A DNA stretch of 64,000 nucleotides from an uncultured Candidatus Entotheonella sp. (GTDB lineage Bacteria; Tectomicrobia; Entotheonellia; Entotheonellales; Entotheonellaceae): contig OY282375.1 in the NCBI GenBank assembly GCA_958295825.1, forward strand, positions 2,155,489 through 2,219,488, given 5' to 3'. This document shows, one piece after another, positions 1 through 8,244 of this stretch. The position numbers and the translations under genes were made by a program. The notes beneath the pieces were generated by a model. The model searched no databases. It saw only the letters and a program-made list of their open reading frames with translations, and was not told the DNA's origin. Positions within the stretch are counted from its first letter, which is position 1; each line of letters begins with the position of its first letter.

Positions 1-149
1 CACCCCCCTCACCTGCCGGCGCGTTCTTCCTGCCTCAAAGCCGGCGCTGGATTTCTTCTTGACTCGCCTGTCCAACGGTGATACCAACGCAAGCCTTGGT
101 ACGACAACATTCCGCCATCCACTGACAACCGATATAAGGAGGGGTCCGA

Positions 150-1928
150 ATGCTCAGGCGCTCGTTATGGATCGCTGTTGCTTTGATGTTGGTTGTGCCC
201 TTCTGGGCGCAGGCAAACGATGAACTTCTGATTCTGCAGGAGGACGCCGGGCAGTGGACGTTGCCCGGCAAGAACTACTCTGCCAACCGTTACAGCACCC
301 TCAACCAGATCACCACCCGCAACGTCAAGAACCTGAAAGCTGCCTGGACGTTTTCGCTCGGCGTGCTGCGTGGACAGGAAGGCGCCCCGTTGGTGGTCGG
401 CACCACGATGTACGTGCACACCGGCTTTCCGAACAACGTCTACGCGCTGGATCTGACACGGGACGGCGCTCCCATCAAGTGGGCTTATAAGCCCAATCAG
501 GATCCCAACGTGCCCGCGGTGGCGTGCTGCGACACGGTGTATCGCGGCTTGGCCTATGCCAAGGGGAAGATATTCCTGGCGCAATTGGACACCAACGTCG
601 TCGCCATCGACGCCGCGACCGGCAGAGAAATCTGGAAGGTGACGCAGGGCGACCCGGCCCAAGGCATGACCATTACCAGCGCCCCGCTGGTCATCAAGGA
701 CAAGGTCATCACCGGCATCAGCGGCGGTGAGTTCGGCGTGCGCGGCTTCGTCACCGCCAACGACATTAACACCGGCGAGCAGGTCTGGCGTGCATACAGC
801 GCCGGGCCGGATACGGACGTGCTGATCGGCGACGATTTCAGCTCGCCCTACGCCAGCCATCAGGGTGCCGACCTCGGTGTCAGCACCTGGAAGGATGACG
901 AGTGGACGCGCGGCGGCGGCACGACCTGGGGCTGGTACACCTATGACCCCGAGCTTGACCTGCTGTATTACAGCACCGGGAATCCTGGGGCGTGGAATCC
1001 GACGCAGCGTCCCGGCGACAACAAATGGTCAATGACCATCTTCGCGCGTAATCCGGATACCGGCATGGCGCGTTGGGCCTACCAGATGACGCCGCACGAC
1101 GAGTGGGATTACGACGGCGTCAACGAGAACATTCTGGCCGACCTGCGCATGAACGGGGATACGCGCAAGGTACTGGTGCACTTTGACCGCAACGGCTTCG
1201 GGTACACTATTGACCGCGCTACCGGCGAGGTACTCGTGGCCGAGAAGTTCGGCGCCGTCAACTGGGCAACCGGCGTTGACCTCGAAACCGGCCTGCCCAT
1301 TCGGGTGGCCGAAAAAGGCACCCAGGCAGGCCGCAACAGCAAGGACATTTGCCCGGCGGCCATCGGCGCCAAGGACCAGCAACCCGCTGCCTTCTCGCCG
1401 AAGACCGGCCTGTTTTACGTGCCCACCAACAACATCTGTATGGATTACGAAGGCGTGCCAGTGAAGTACCAAGCCGGACAATGGTACGTCGGCGCGATTG
1501 TGCGCATGTATCCCGGCCCTGGCGGCAACCGCGGCGAGTTCATCGCCTGGGATGCCACCACCGGGGAGAAGAAATGGGGCATCAAAGAGAACCTGGCGGC
1601 GTACGGGGGTGCGTTGGTCACCGCTAGCAACGTGGTTTTCTACGGCACCATGGAAGGCTGGCTGAAGGCCGTGCACGCCAAGACCGGCGAGTTGTTGTGG
1701 CGGTTCAAGACGGGCTCCGGCATCATCGCCAACCCGATGACCTATCTGGCGCCCGATGGCAAGCAGTACGTGGCCGTTATTTCGGGCGTTGGCGGCTGGG
1801 CCGGCATCGCGGCGGCCCTGGACATCGGACCTGAGGATCCCACCGCGGGGCTGGGCGCTCTCGGCGCCTTTGGCGACGCGGGGATGCACAGCACCAAGGG
1901 AGCCATGTTGTACGTTTTCGGACTGTAA
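150..1928 (+). CDS. xoxF: XoxF-type lanthanide-dependent methanol dehydrogenase (PQQ quinoprotein)
   Basis: Periplasmic PQQ alcohol dehydrogenase of 592 residues, oxidising methanol to formaldehyde or formate and passing electrons to the cytochrome encoded two genes downstream. A signal peptide ends near residue 22 (WAQA). The adjacent-cysteine pair that lies over PQQ is Cys126-Cys127 (VACCDTV). Metal ligands expected for the family are visible as Glu194 (GGEFG), Asn278 (STGNPG) and the catalytic Asp320 in WDYDGVNE. The extra Asp322 two residues after the catalytic base is the XoxF hallmark for lanthanide binding; calcium MxaF enzymes have Ala there. Start chosen at ATG 150 behind a strong AAGGAGG site at 136-142. 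It heads a four-gene operon. XoxF is seen from residues; substrate preference for methanol over other short alcohols is inferred from the neighbours. Confidence 0.95.
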   Translation: MLRRSLWIAVALMLVVPFWAQANDELLILQEDAGQWTLPGKNYSANRYSTLNQITTRNVKNLKAAWTFSLGVLRGQEGAPLVVGTTMYVHTGFPNNVYALDLTRDGAPIKWAYKPNQDPNVPAVACCDTVYRGLAYAKGKIFLAQLDTNVVAIDAATGREIWKVTQGDPAQGMTITSAPLVIKDKVITGISGGEFGVRGFVTANDINTGEQVWRAYSAGPDTDVLIGDDFSSPYASHQGADLGVSTWKDDEWTRGGGTTWGWYTYDPELDLLYYSTGNPGAWNPTQRPGDNKWSMTIFARNPDTGMARWAYQMTPHDEWDYDGVNENILADLRMNGDTRKVLVHFDRNGFGYTIDRATGEVLVAEKFGAVNWATGVDLETGLPIRVAEKGTQAGRNSKDICPAAIGAKDQQPAAFSPKTGLFYVPTNNICMDYEGVPVKYQAGQWYVGAIVRMYPGPGGNRGEFIAWDATTGEKKWGIKENLAAYGGALVTASNVVFYGTMEGWLKAVHAKTGELLWRFKTGSGIIANPMTYLAPDGKQYVAVISGVGGWAGIAAALDIGPEDPTAGLGALGAFGDAGMHSTKGAMLYVFGL

Positions 1929-2037
1929 TCGCCTGCGAATCGCAGTCGGACGGTGGCGGGGGAACGTCGGTGATGGCGTCGGCGTCCCCCGCCGCCGGAT
2001 AGCCGAAGACCCTGTTAGACGGTACGGCAGGAGCCTT

Positions 2038-2853
2038 ATGCACCGGCGAAAACAGCTTCTGTGGTTGGCAGGGCTCATGGTGATGGCCGCTGTGGCCATT
2101 CCCGACACACGGAGCGCGGAGCTAAAGGCCCTGCACGTTTGCGCAGACCCGGACAACCTGCCGTTTTCGAATCGGCAAGAGGAAGGCTTCGAAAACCGCA
2201 TCGCTGCCCTGGTGGCGGCGGAACTGGGGATTCCCCATACCTACACTTGGTGGCCGCAGCGGCGCGGCTTCCTGCGCGGTACGCTGAACGCTAGGCGTTG
2301 TGACGTTGTCATCGGCATGCCGGTTGGACACCCGATGGCGCTCACGACGAGTACTTACTATTCATCTCCTTACGTCATCGTTTCCCGGCGCCAGGACGAC
2401 CTGCACATCGCTTCCCTCAATGACCCCCTTCTCAAGCAACTTCGCATTGGGGTTTACCGAAATTCCCCGATCGACTTTGTGCTCGGCCGCCGCGGCATTG
2501 TTGAAAACGTTTTCGGTTACAGCACGTTTTACGATGGCCGGACGAACTACCCTGGGAAAATTATTGAAGGCGTCGCCTCCGGGCACATTGATGTGGCCAT
2601 TGTGTGGGGCCCGGCAGCCGGGTATTTTGTCGAGCGGCAGTCCGAAATCCTGCGGTTGGCCCCCATTAAAGTCCCAGCCTTGGAGAGGAACAGCGAAGGC
2701 GGGCCGGTCTTCGCCATGTCCATGGGCGTCAGAAAAACCGACGAGCAACTTCGCGGCGTCCTGGAGACTGTGCTCAAAGCCAAGAAAGACGAAATCAGGC
2801 GTATTTTGCAAGACTATGGCGTGCCGCTGGATGCTCAGGCGCTGCGCCAATGA
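2038..2853 (+). CDS. xoxJ: XoxJ/MxaJ-like periplasmic binding protein
   Basis: Periplasmic solute-binding-fold protein of 271 residues that in methylotrophs accompanies XoxF and is thought to help activate or mature the dehydrogenase rather than transport a solute. The start ATG at 2038 has AGGAG five bases upstream; a longer in-frame opening back to 1756 overlaps xoxF and is rejected. An N-terminal signal peptide (about residues 1-24) is followed by the family-typical opening LHVCADPDNLPFSN and the later segment GHIDVAIVWGPAAGYF. It lies 109 bases after xoxF and overlaps the possible upstream start of the cytochrome gene by four bases. Family assignment is firm; the exact role is inferred from the operon. 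Confidence 0.88.
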   Translation: MHRRKQLLWLAGLMVMAAVAIPDTRSAELKALHVCADPDNLPFSNRQEEGFENRIAALVAAELGIPHTYTWWPQRRGFLRGTLNARRCDVVIGMPVGHPMALTTSTYYSSPYVIVSRRQDDLHIASLNDPLLKQLRIGVYRNSPIDFVLGRRGIVENVFGYSTFYDGRTNYPGKIIEGVASGHIDVAIVWGPAAGYFVERQSEILRLAPIKVPALERNSEGGPVFAMSMGVRKTDEQLRGVLETVLKAKKDEIRRILQDYGVPLDAQALRQ

Positions 2854-2891
2854 CGGGTAACATATTGAGAACGCGAAGACAGGGGGTGAAC

Positions 2892-3317
2892 ATGCTGCAG
2901 CGATCCTCGATCTGTGGGCGGAATCGTGTCTCACGCCGCCGTTTTCCCTCCCCCATCGTCCTGTCAACGGTTCTGTTCATATTGCTGGGCGCCTGTCAGG
3001 GCATCCCGGAAGGCGAGGCTCAGGAGGCTTCCCAGGTGTCGGAAGTCGTGATGAACGGCTGGCGCTGGTTTCACGTCTACTGTTTCCGCTGTCACGGCAT
3101 GGATGCCGTCGGCAGTCAGATCGCGCCCAATTTGCGGGAATCCATCAAGATTCTGCCGCACGACGAGTTCATCAGGGTCATCCGCGAGGGCAGACCTGAA
3201 AAAGGCATGCAGGCGTGGAACGTGCTGCTTGACGCTTCTCAAATGGAAGATATCTACCAATACGTGATGGAACGCAGCGCCGGGCGGTTGAAACCCGGCA
3301 GACCCGATGAGCAATGA
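2892..3317 (+). CDS. xoxG: XoxG-like c-type cytochrome, electron acceptor for XoxF
   Basis: Mono-haem cytochrome c of 141 residues. The haem site is C64-F-R-C67-H68, followed by a downstream Met (GMQAW) that could be the axial ligand. The N-terminus has a run of arginines and then a hydrophobic segment ending in a lipobox (LLGAC, Cys35), so it may be a membrane-anchored lipoprotein; classical XoxG proteins are mostly soluble, so this is slightly unusual. The start ATG at 2892 has AGGGGG six bases upstream; an alternative ATG at 2850 overlaps the xoxJ stop as ATGA and would add 14 residues. Its place directly after xoxF-xoxJ supports the role of primary electron acceptor. Confidence 0.85.
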   Translation: MLQRSSICGRNRVSRRRFPSPIVLSTVLFILLGACQGIPEGEAQEASQVSEVVMNGWRWFHVYCFRCHGMDAVGSQIAPNLRESIKILPHDEFIRVIREGRPEKGMQAWNVLLDASQMEDIYQYVMERSAGRLKPGRPDEQ

Positions 3318-3820
3318 CGAAGATAGTCTTCTTCAGGCTGTTTATCGTGGCCGCGGGCCTCCTCGTTCACGTCTTTCCAGCACCGCGGGCTTGGGCCAAC
3401 AGTCCTGCGTCGCCTGTCACACTTGCGGTGCTGGAATTCTCGCTCAACCTCGACATCGCCAACCCTGACGATGCCGTCCACGACCGCCTGCCTGTCCGAT
3501 TGGTCAGCCAAAACCTGCGCCGTCTGGCTTCTGAGAGTGAACACTATGCTCTCGCCGATGGCCGTGGGGTGGGCACCGATCTACCCTGCTCCAACCTTGA
3601 CTGCGCGCTGCACCGGGGTCGCGCCTTGGGGGTGCAGCGTGTCATGTGGGGACAGGTCACCAAGGTCAGCGCCCTCATCTGGTTTGTTTCCGCGCAACTT
3701 GTCGACGTCCCGATGGCAACGATCCTGCACGCTGAGACCCTACAATTCAGAGGCAACGTGAGGGACGTCATGCCCCGTTTGGCCGCGATCCTGTGGCGCC
3801 GCGTGCACGAAGGTGGTTAG
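3314..3820 (+). CDS. DUF2380-like periplasmic protein of the xox operon
   Basis: Protein of 168 residues with a signal peptide (about residues 1-28, ending APRAWA). The body resembles the DUF2380 family, small periplasmic proteins that recur beside PQQ alcohol dehydrogenase and methylotrophy genes: it opens with TLAVLEFSLNLD and has a paired-Cys segment (DLPCSNLDCAL) that could form a disulfide. The start overlaps the xoxG stop in an ATGA junction, so translation is probably coupled and the gene belongs to the operon. Function is not known; a role in XoxF maturation or in linking it to the envelope is only an inference from position. Confidence 0.7.
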   Translation: MTKIVFFRLFIVAAGLLVHVFPAPRAWANSPASPVTLAVLEFSLNLDIANPDDAVHDRLPVRLVSQNLRRLASESEHYALADGRGVGTDLPCSNLDCALHRGRALGVQRVMWGQVTKVSALIWFVSAQLVDVPMATILHAETLQFRGNVRDVMPRLAAILWRRVHEGG

Positions 3821-3907
3821 GGTGCGTTCATACTGAGCAGTACGGGATGTAGATTTTTCTACGCCTCGTCGTAAGCTGTATTGACTTGAACCGAATCGGT
3901 CCGGCAA

Positions 3908-5554
3908 CTACGTCCCCTTGCGCGTCATCTCGCGTCCGTCCAGAAACTCGAGACCGCTCGCGTAATTGAGCGTGTGGGTGCCGCGGTTACCGGGCAGCCA
4001 TGAGCCGTCGAGGCACCCGATAGGGGTTTCCGCATACGCGTGCTCGTTCAGTTCATCTACTCGATTGAGGACTACCACGCGTCCGTAGCGTTCGCTGCAA
4101 TCCTGCGCGGGCCGGATCAGCTCGCCGCCCTGGAAAAACAACCGGCCGGACGGACGCGCATGCCGGCAGTCGGACACCACCGGATTCGCCGGATGGGGCC
4201 GCCATGCCCCGTCCAAGGCGTCGGACACGTAGATATGCAGCTCGTCATTCGCCCACTCTCTCCTCTCGCCCACAGTGCCGAACAGCCACAGCTTTCCATC
4301 CTGCGGATGAATAGTCGGGTCGGACATTTTCAGACCATCCATCAACACCCTCTCCAGCACCCAATCGTCCGGGAATTTCCGGCACCGCCACAGTTCGACC
4401 CGATTCTCTGACCAGGTTTCGGGCACCATGTAGAGGTCGCCTTCATGTTCCAGGATAAACGGCCAGGAAAGATGGTAGCTGCGCTCCAATGCGGTGGCTA
4501 CCGCGCCGAGGCCGCCGTCGACCGACACCGGAGCGCATGAGATGATGGCCCGTTTCGACGTGAAACGGTAATCTTCGAAAAACACCCAAACCTGACCATC
4601 AACGACCACGGGAAACGGGTCGGCCCAGAAGCGGCCGGGCGGGGCGCGGTGGATTTTCACCTTCGCCTCGGCGGCAGGGGCGAGGCCGGCCAAGCGCGGC
4701 CCGGCGTTCACGCCCAGGCACCACTTCTCCCGGCGGAAAAGGCGGCGATGCGCCACGCGCGCCAGCAACGCCGCGTGGCGCGGCAGAAAGCGCAACATTT
4801 CCCGATTGGTCGGGAGGCGGTCGCGTCCCCGCGCGGGAGGTTTGCTATTCTCCGACAGCCTTTCGATTGCCGGAAATCCTTTTTCGGCAAGCAGCTTCAG
4901 GCGTCTCGGCGCAAAGTTGGCGGACTTATCATAGTGGCCATAGGCGTTCCGGGAATATGACCAACGAATGATCTTGCCGACGGATTGATAGATGGCCTGT
5001 CTGCCGCGAGGCCTCGGCCCGTCAATCTGCAACACGGTGCCCGAAACGGCTCTGCGGTCATACATGTCCCAGAACAGACCGTGCGCCCCCCGGTGCGCTT
5101 GGTCCTGCCCGTGACGGTACGACCACACGCCATATCTGGCGGCATCGAGAATACCCCCGCGCAGGGTTCGGAATCCAAAGCAGAGAATCACGTCCAGATC
5201 CAGCCGGCGGACGCGCGCCAAGTCGACGGTGCTCAACTGACAGCCTGTTTCGGACGTCTGCGGCGCGATCGAGAACGTCTCCGCCGCCGATACGTCTGCC
5301 GCGAGGTCAATGCGCCGGAAAGGATTGTTGGGTGCGCGAAACGCCAGGCGATCGAGCAGGTGGAATACGCGGAACAGCAAGCCGCTAATCGCGCTGTTGC
5401 GTGCCTTGTTCTCGGACGTCTTATTGACGATAACCGCCGTAATCTCGGCGTAATCGCCCGCCTGCACTTCGCCAACGATGCGCGCCACCCAGGCGGGAAC
5501 CTTCAGGCTGTCAATCAGCAGGGCAATCCGTAAGGGCTTGTGTGAGGATGTCAT
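3908..5554 (-). CDS. Formyltransferase-like domain fused to a GINT1-type beta-propeller domain
   Basis: Cytoplasmic-looking protein of 548 residues, the last gene of a minus-strand glycan cluster. The N-terminal half (about 1-230) reads like a formyltransferase or sugar N-formyltransferase core: it opens with PLRIALLIDSLKVPAWV and contains LDVILCFGFRTLRGGILDAARYG, then a YRHGQDQAHRG segment similar to the catalytic region of formyltransferases. The C-terminal half (about 280-540) resembles the five-bladed propeller domain of glucosamine inositolphosphorylceramide transferase-like proteins, with FWADPFPVVVDG, VWVFFEDYR, LYMVPETW and DPTIHPQDGKLWLFGT blades. Such fusions occur in surface polysaccharide loci. 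Substrate is unknown. Start ATG at 5554 is the first in frame. Confidence 0.65.
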   Translation of the reverse strand: MTSSHKPLRIALLIDSLKVPAWVARIVGEVQAGDYAEITAVIVNKTSENKARNSAISGLLFRVFHLLDRLAFRAPNNPFRRIDLAADVSAAETFSIAPQTSETGCQLSTVDLARVRRLDLDVILCFGFRTLRGGILDAARYGVWSYRHGQDQAHRGAHGLFWDMYDRRAVSGTVLQIDGPRPRGRQAIYQSVGKIIRWSYSRNAYGHYDKSANFAPRRLKLLAEKGFPAIERLSENSKPPARGRDRLPTNREMLRFLPRHAALLARVAHRRLFRREKWCLGVNAGPRLAGLAPAAEAKVKIHRAPPGRFWADPFPVVVDGQVWVFFEDYRFTSKRAIISCAPVSVDGGLGAVATALERSYHLSWPFILEHEGDLYMVPETWSENRVELWRCRKFPDDWVLERVLMDGLKMSDPTIHPQDGKLWLFGTVGERREWANDELHIYVSDALDGAWRPHPANPVVSDCRHARPSGRLFFQGGELIRPAQDCSERYGRVVVLNRVDELNEHAYAETPIGCLDGSWLPGNRGTHTLNYASGLEFLDGREMTRKGT

Positions 5555-5677
5555 AAATAGCGGGCTTTTCGGCGAAAGTCGGGGTGACGAACATGCTGGT
5601 TAGTGACGTTACGCGGCCTTGAGGAGTTGAGTTACGACCTGACGATGAAATCAGCTCATTCCTTGTCTCAAAGCGTC

Positions 5678-5737
5678 ATTCCCGCGCAAGCGGGAATCCA
5701 CTGGTGTTGCCAATGGATGCCGGGTCAGGCCCGGCAT
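5678..5737. repeat. Paired palindromic (REP-like) repeat in a 335-base intergenic gap
   Basis: Two perfect hairpins lie back to back: ATTCCCGC(5678-5685)-GCAA-GCGGGAAT(5690-5697) and ATGCCGGG(5717-5724)-5 base loop-CCCGGCAT(5730-5737). This layout is typical of dispersed extragenic palindromes found in many proteobacterial genomes. The gap 5555-5889 holds nothing else that I recognise. Confidence 0.75.
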
Positions 5738-5889
5738 GCCGGCAGGCGGGACCTACGCCTCGGCACGATGGCGTTCTGGGGGCACCTTGGGGAAGGACAC
5801 CTCAAGATGGGTTAACGGATTGCCAAGTGCGTAACATCACCTGGTTAGAATGCGATTGCCCGGCAACTTCCCAAGACCCGCGCGACGGG

Positions 5890-6963
5890 TTATTGTCCAC
5901 ACAGGCAGCGCAAGTCCCGCACCACTTTATCGTACCACGGCCCGCTGCGATAGATATCGCCTCGCTTCCGTGCCCCCTCGCACAGCCGTCCGTACAGGAT
6001 TGGATCGTCCAATAGCCGCTCGATCGCGGCCTTCAGGCTGGAGGCAGAGCGCGGTTCGACGAGCAGCCCGTTCTCTTCGTGTTGGACGAGTTCGGGAACG
6101 TCTCCCCACCGCGCGGCGACGACCGGCACGCCGCACTGGAAGGCTTCGACAATGATGCCGGCATAGGTCTCGTGCATCCGGTAGCTCGGAAACAGCAGCA
6201 GGTCATGTTCGCTCAGGATCCGAGGCATTTCGCCCGGCTCCAGCACACCGCCATAGGTCGCGCGGGGATGGCCCTCGAACAGCGAGAGGTCCGTGTCGGG
6301 CATCACGGGTCCGAACACGTTGAGATGACAGCCCTCGGGCAGCGCGCGGCAGGCCTCCAGCGCCTCGGCCAGTCCTTTGTCCATCCACAACTGGGCTGCG
6401 AAGACCAGTCTGTGAACCTCCGTGCGCCGCGCCCGCGGCGGAGCCGCAATGTCCCGCGTATTGGGCAGCCAGCGAAAGTTAGACGGGTTGCCGAACGCAC
6501 GGAGCAGGTAGTGGGTCTCCACATACACGAGCGGGCAACGCAGAAAGGTCCGGTCGGCCAGCCAGCGGGCCACGTGGCCATACCCTTGATAGAGCTCGGG
6601 CAGGGTACCCCCGAAGAATCGCAGCGCCAAGGGCCGGCGCGCGACCTTGCAGATGAGCCAGATGGCCGATGCTACGCCAATCGCCGAAGAGGAGGACATG
6701 TTGAGAAAAACGAGCTGTGAGCGCGGGACACGCTTCAGAATGTCCCACATCACCCGTGCCAGCACGGCAAGGCCGGCGAGGTGCATGCGCCAGGGGGCCA
6801 AGCCGCTGCGGGGGCGCGAGGTGTTCAGGATGTCCAGATGGAACCCCCGCAGCTTCAGTTGTCGGATCGTTTCCGCGAACAGCGTCCTGGAGCCGCCGAT
6901 CGCGTGTCCGGCGGTCGGCAGCGGGCCGATGGCCAGGACCCTGGTTTTACTGTCTACGGTCAA
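5890..6963 (-). CDS. GT4-family glycosyltransferase
   Basis: Retaining GT-B glycosyltransferase of 357 residues if translation begins at TTG 6963, which follows a GGAGAG site and overlaps the stop of the preceding Gfo/Idh fragment (TTGA). The longer reading frame to TTG 7005 lacks a better ribosome site. The N-terminal Rossmann half opens RVLAIGPLPTAGHAIGGSR. The C-terminal half has the donor-binding signature: FPSYRMHETYAGIIVEAF then GVPVVAARWGDVPELV and NGLLVEP, including the EX7E-like glutamates of GT4 enzymes. It probably adds a sugar to the glycan built by this cluster; donor and acceptor are unknown. Confidence 0.88.
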   Translation of the reverse strand: MTVDSKTRVLAIGPLPTAGHAIGGSRTLFAETIRQLKLRGFHLDILNTSRPRSGLAPWRMHLAGLAVLARVMWDILKRVPRSQLVFLNMSSSSAIGVASAIWLICKVARRPLALRFFGGTLPELYQGYGHVARWLADRTFLRCPLVYVETHYLLRAFGNPSNFRWLPNTRDIAAPPRARRTEVHRLVFAAQLWMDKGLAEALEACRALPEGCHLNVFGPVMPDTDLSLFEGHPRATYGGVLEPGEMPRILSEHDLLLFPSYRMHETYAGIIVEAFQCGVPVVAARWGDVPELVQHEENGLLVEPRSASSLKAAIERLLDDPILYGRLCEGARKRGDIYRSGPWYDKVVRDLRCLCGQ

Positions 6964-7199
6964 AGGCTCTCCATTATGTCGGCGTGAGAGCTCGGCGGCG
7001 GACAAACGTCAACGAAGTCGGGACGTCCTGTCTCCAGCATCTGCCGAACGTCAGTATAGACCGCCGGAACGCCGAAATCGCGGCTCATCGCTTCGGCCCG
7101 GGCACGGTCCAGGTCGCAGACGGCGGCGATTTTCACCTGCTGGCGTAACCGGAGCCACACTGATATGAACCCGGCGCCTATGATGGCTGTTGTGTACGT
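6960..7199 (-). pseudogene. Gfo/Idh/MocA oxidoreductase, N-terminal fragment with no normal start codon
   Basis: About 79 codons encode only the NAD-binding half of a Gfo/Idh/MocA dehydrogenase. The dinucleotide loop IIGAGFIS is followed by AAVCDLDRARAEAMS, FGVPAVYTD, DFVDVCPPPSSHADI and then a stop, so the catalytic C-terminal domain (family length is 330-380) is missing. The Rossmann loop lies upstream of the first ordinary start (GTG 7160). An AGGAG site sits seven bases before an ACG codon at 7199, suggesting that the original ATG has mutated to ACG. The stop overlaps the glycosyltransferase TTG start, so the deletion of the 3' part brought the two genes together. Confidence 0.7.
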
Positions 7200-7300
7200 A
7201 TGCCCGCTCCTTCACGTTCACGCCGTAGTCCCGGGCAATTGGGGCGCAACCCCCTTGGCAGATACAAGGGAAGCCCGGGGTTCTTCTCTTATGCGTATGG

Positions 7301-8119
7301 TCACTGCGACCGTCCGCCGTCGGATTCGGCGCCATCGAAGCGGTAACCGAACAGCTCAATGTCGCGCGCATAGCGCTGTGCGACCAGTTCCGCCGTCCGG
7401 TCCGTATAGGCCGTCCGGTAGCGTTCTGTGGCGCCTGAACGCAGCAGATGACCGACTCCCGACAGGGGCACTCCTAGCTTTGCCGACAACGTATCGAGAT
7501 CGACGGACAGCCGCTCGAGATTGCCGATGAAGTCGTAGCGAACCGGCTCCGGTCCCGCCATGCCCAGAAGTTTGTGCTGGGACAGCCAGTGCCTATCGGC
7601 CTTTTCATCCGCGCCTTCCTCCGAACAAAGCCATTCGACAAACTCATCGAACGACATATTGGGAAACAACCCGTTGCGGCCGTTCATCAAACGCACCGCC
7701 ATGAGGGGGTCGTCGCTCCGTATCTTCTGATTGTAAACAGAGACCACACGACTCCATGGGTTTCTGACCACCGTGAACTTGAAATAGTCGCGCGCCTCCG
7801 GGTGAGATCGAAACAACGCGTCCGTGCTCTTTTTGTAAATGATGGCTGGTCCGATCTCTCCCCTTGCCTGTTCTCCCATCAGAAAATGCAGCAGTGATCG
7901 ACTCGCCGCTTTCGGAACGGCGACATAGAGGAGCTTTCTGCTGGGGAGCAGTACTTTCTCGGACCGGTAGTTCGCACGGTTCTTACGCCGCAGAGCGAGT
8001 GTATCAAGAACCTTATAAGCCGACAGCCCCGCACGCATAACCGACCCATAACGCACCGGTTGACCTACCCCGTTCGGATAGAGTAAGGCACTGCGAAGAC
8101 GCCACAGTTTATTCGGCAT
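7301..8119 (-). CDS. Sulfotransferase family 2 (carbohydrate sulfotransferase-like)
   Basis: PAPS-dependent sulfotransferase-type protein of 272 residues. The 5'-phosphosulfate loop reads LLYVAVPKAASRSLL (about residues 63-77) and the 3'-phosphate-binding segment reads FTVVRNPWSRVVSVYNQ (about 113-129), both characteristic of the carbohydrate sulfotransferase (PF03567-like) family. No signal peptide or membrane anchor is evident, in contrast to animal Golgi homologues. It sits between the radical SAM gene and the Gfo/Idh fragment, so it most likely sulfates the polysaccharide or other product of this cluster. An internal Met at residue 28 is an alternative start because no strong ribosome site precedes ATG 8119. 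Confidence 0.82.
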   Translation of the reverse strand: MPNKLWRLRSALLYPNGVGQPVRYGSVMRAGLSAYKVLDTLALRRKNRANYRSEKVLLPSRKLLYVAVPKAASRSLLHFLMGEQARGEIGPAIIYKKSTDALFRSHPEARDYFKFTVVRNPWSRVVSVYNQKIRSDDPLMAVRLMNGRNGLFPNMSFDEFVEWLCSEEGADEKADRHWLSQHKLLGMAGPEPVRYDFIGNLERLSVDLDTLSAKLGVPLSGVGHLLRSGATERYRTAYTDRTAELVAQRYARDIELFGYRFDGAESDGGRSQ

Positions 8120-8244
8120 AGGTATGCCCTAACCGTATGTGGACAACTGTCCATTTTGAAAATGCGATTGCCCTGACGTAAGTCCTACGGCGTTCCTGAG
8201 TTTCGCCTTTCTCTCACGCTATTCGCCGCCCAGGATAGTCATCT

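Noticed and set aside
59..87. Possible promoter TTGACT...TACCAA upstream of xoxF
   Set aside because: The -10 candidate is poor; a TTGACT by chance is common, so it is not reported as a feature.
3848..3862. GTAGA-TTTTT-CTAC hairpin after the xox operon as terminator
   Set aside because: Stem of only five bases with a T loop; too weak.
5678..5737. CRISPR-like or tRNA-like structure
   Set aside because: The hairpins are two different palindromes without regular spacers, and there is no cloverleaf; they fit extragenic palindromes.
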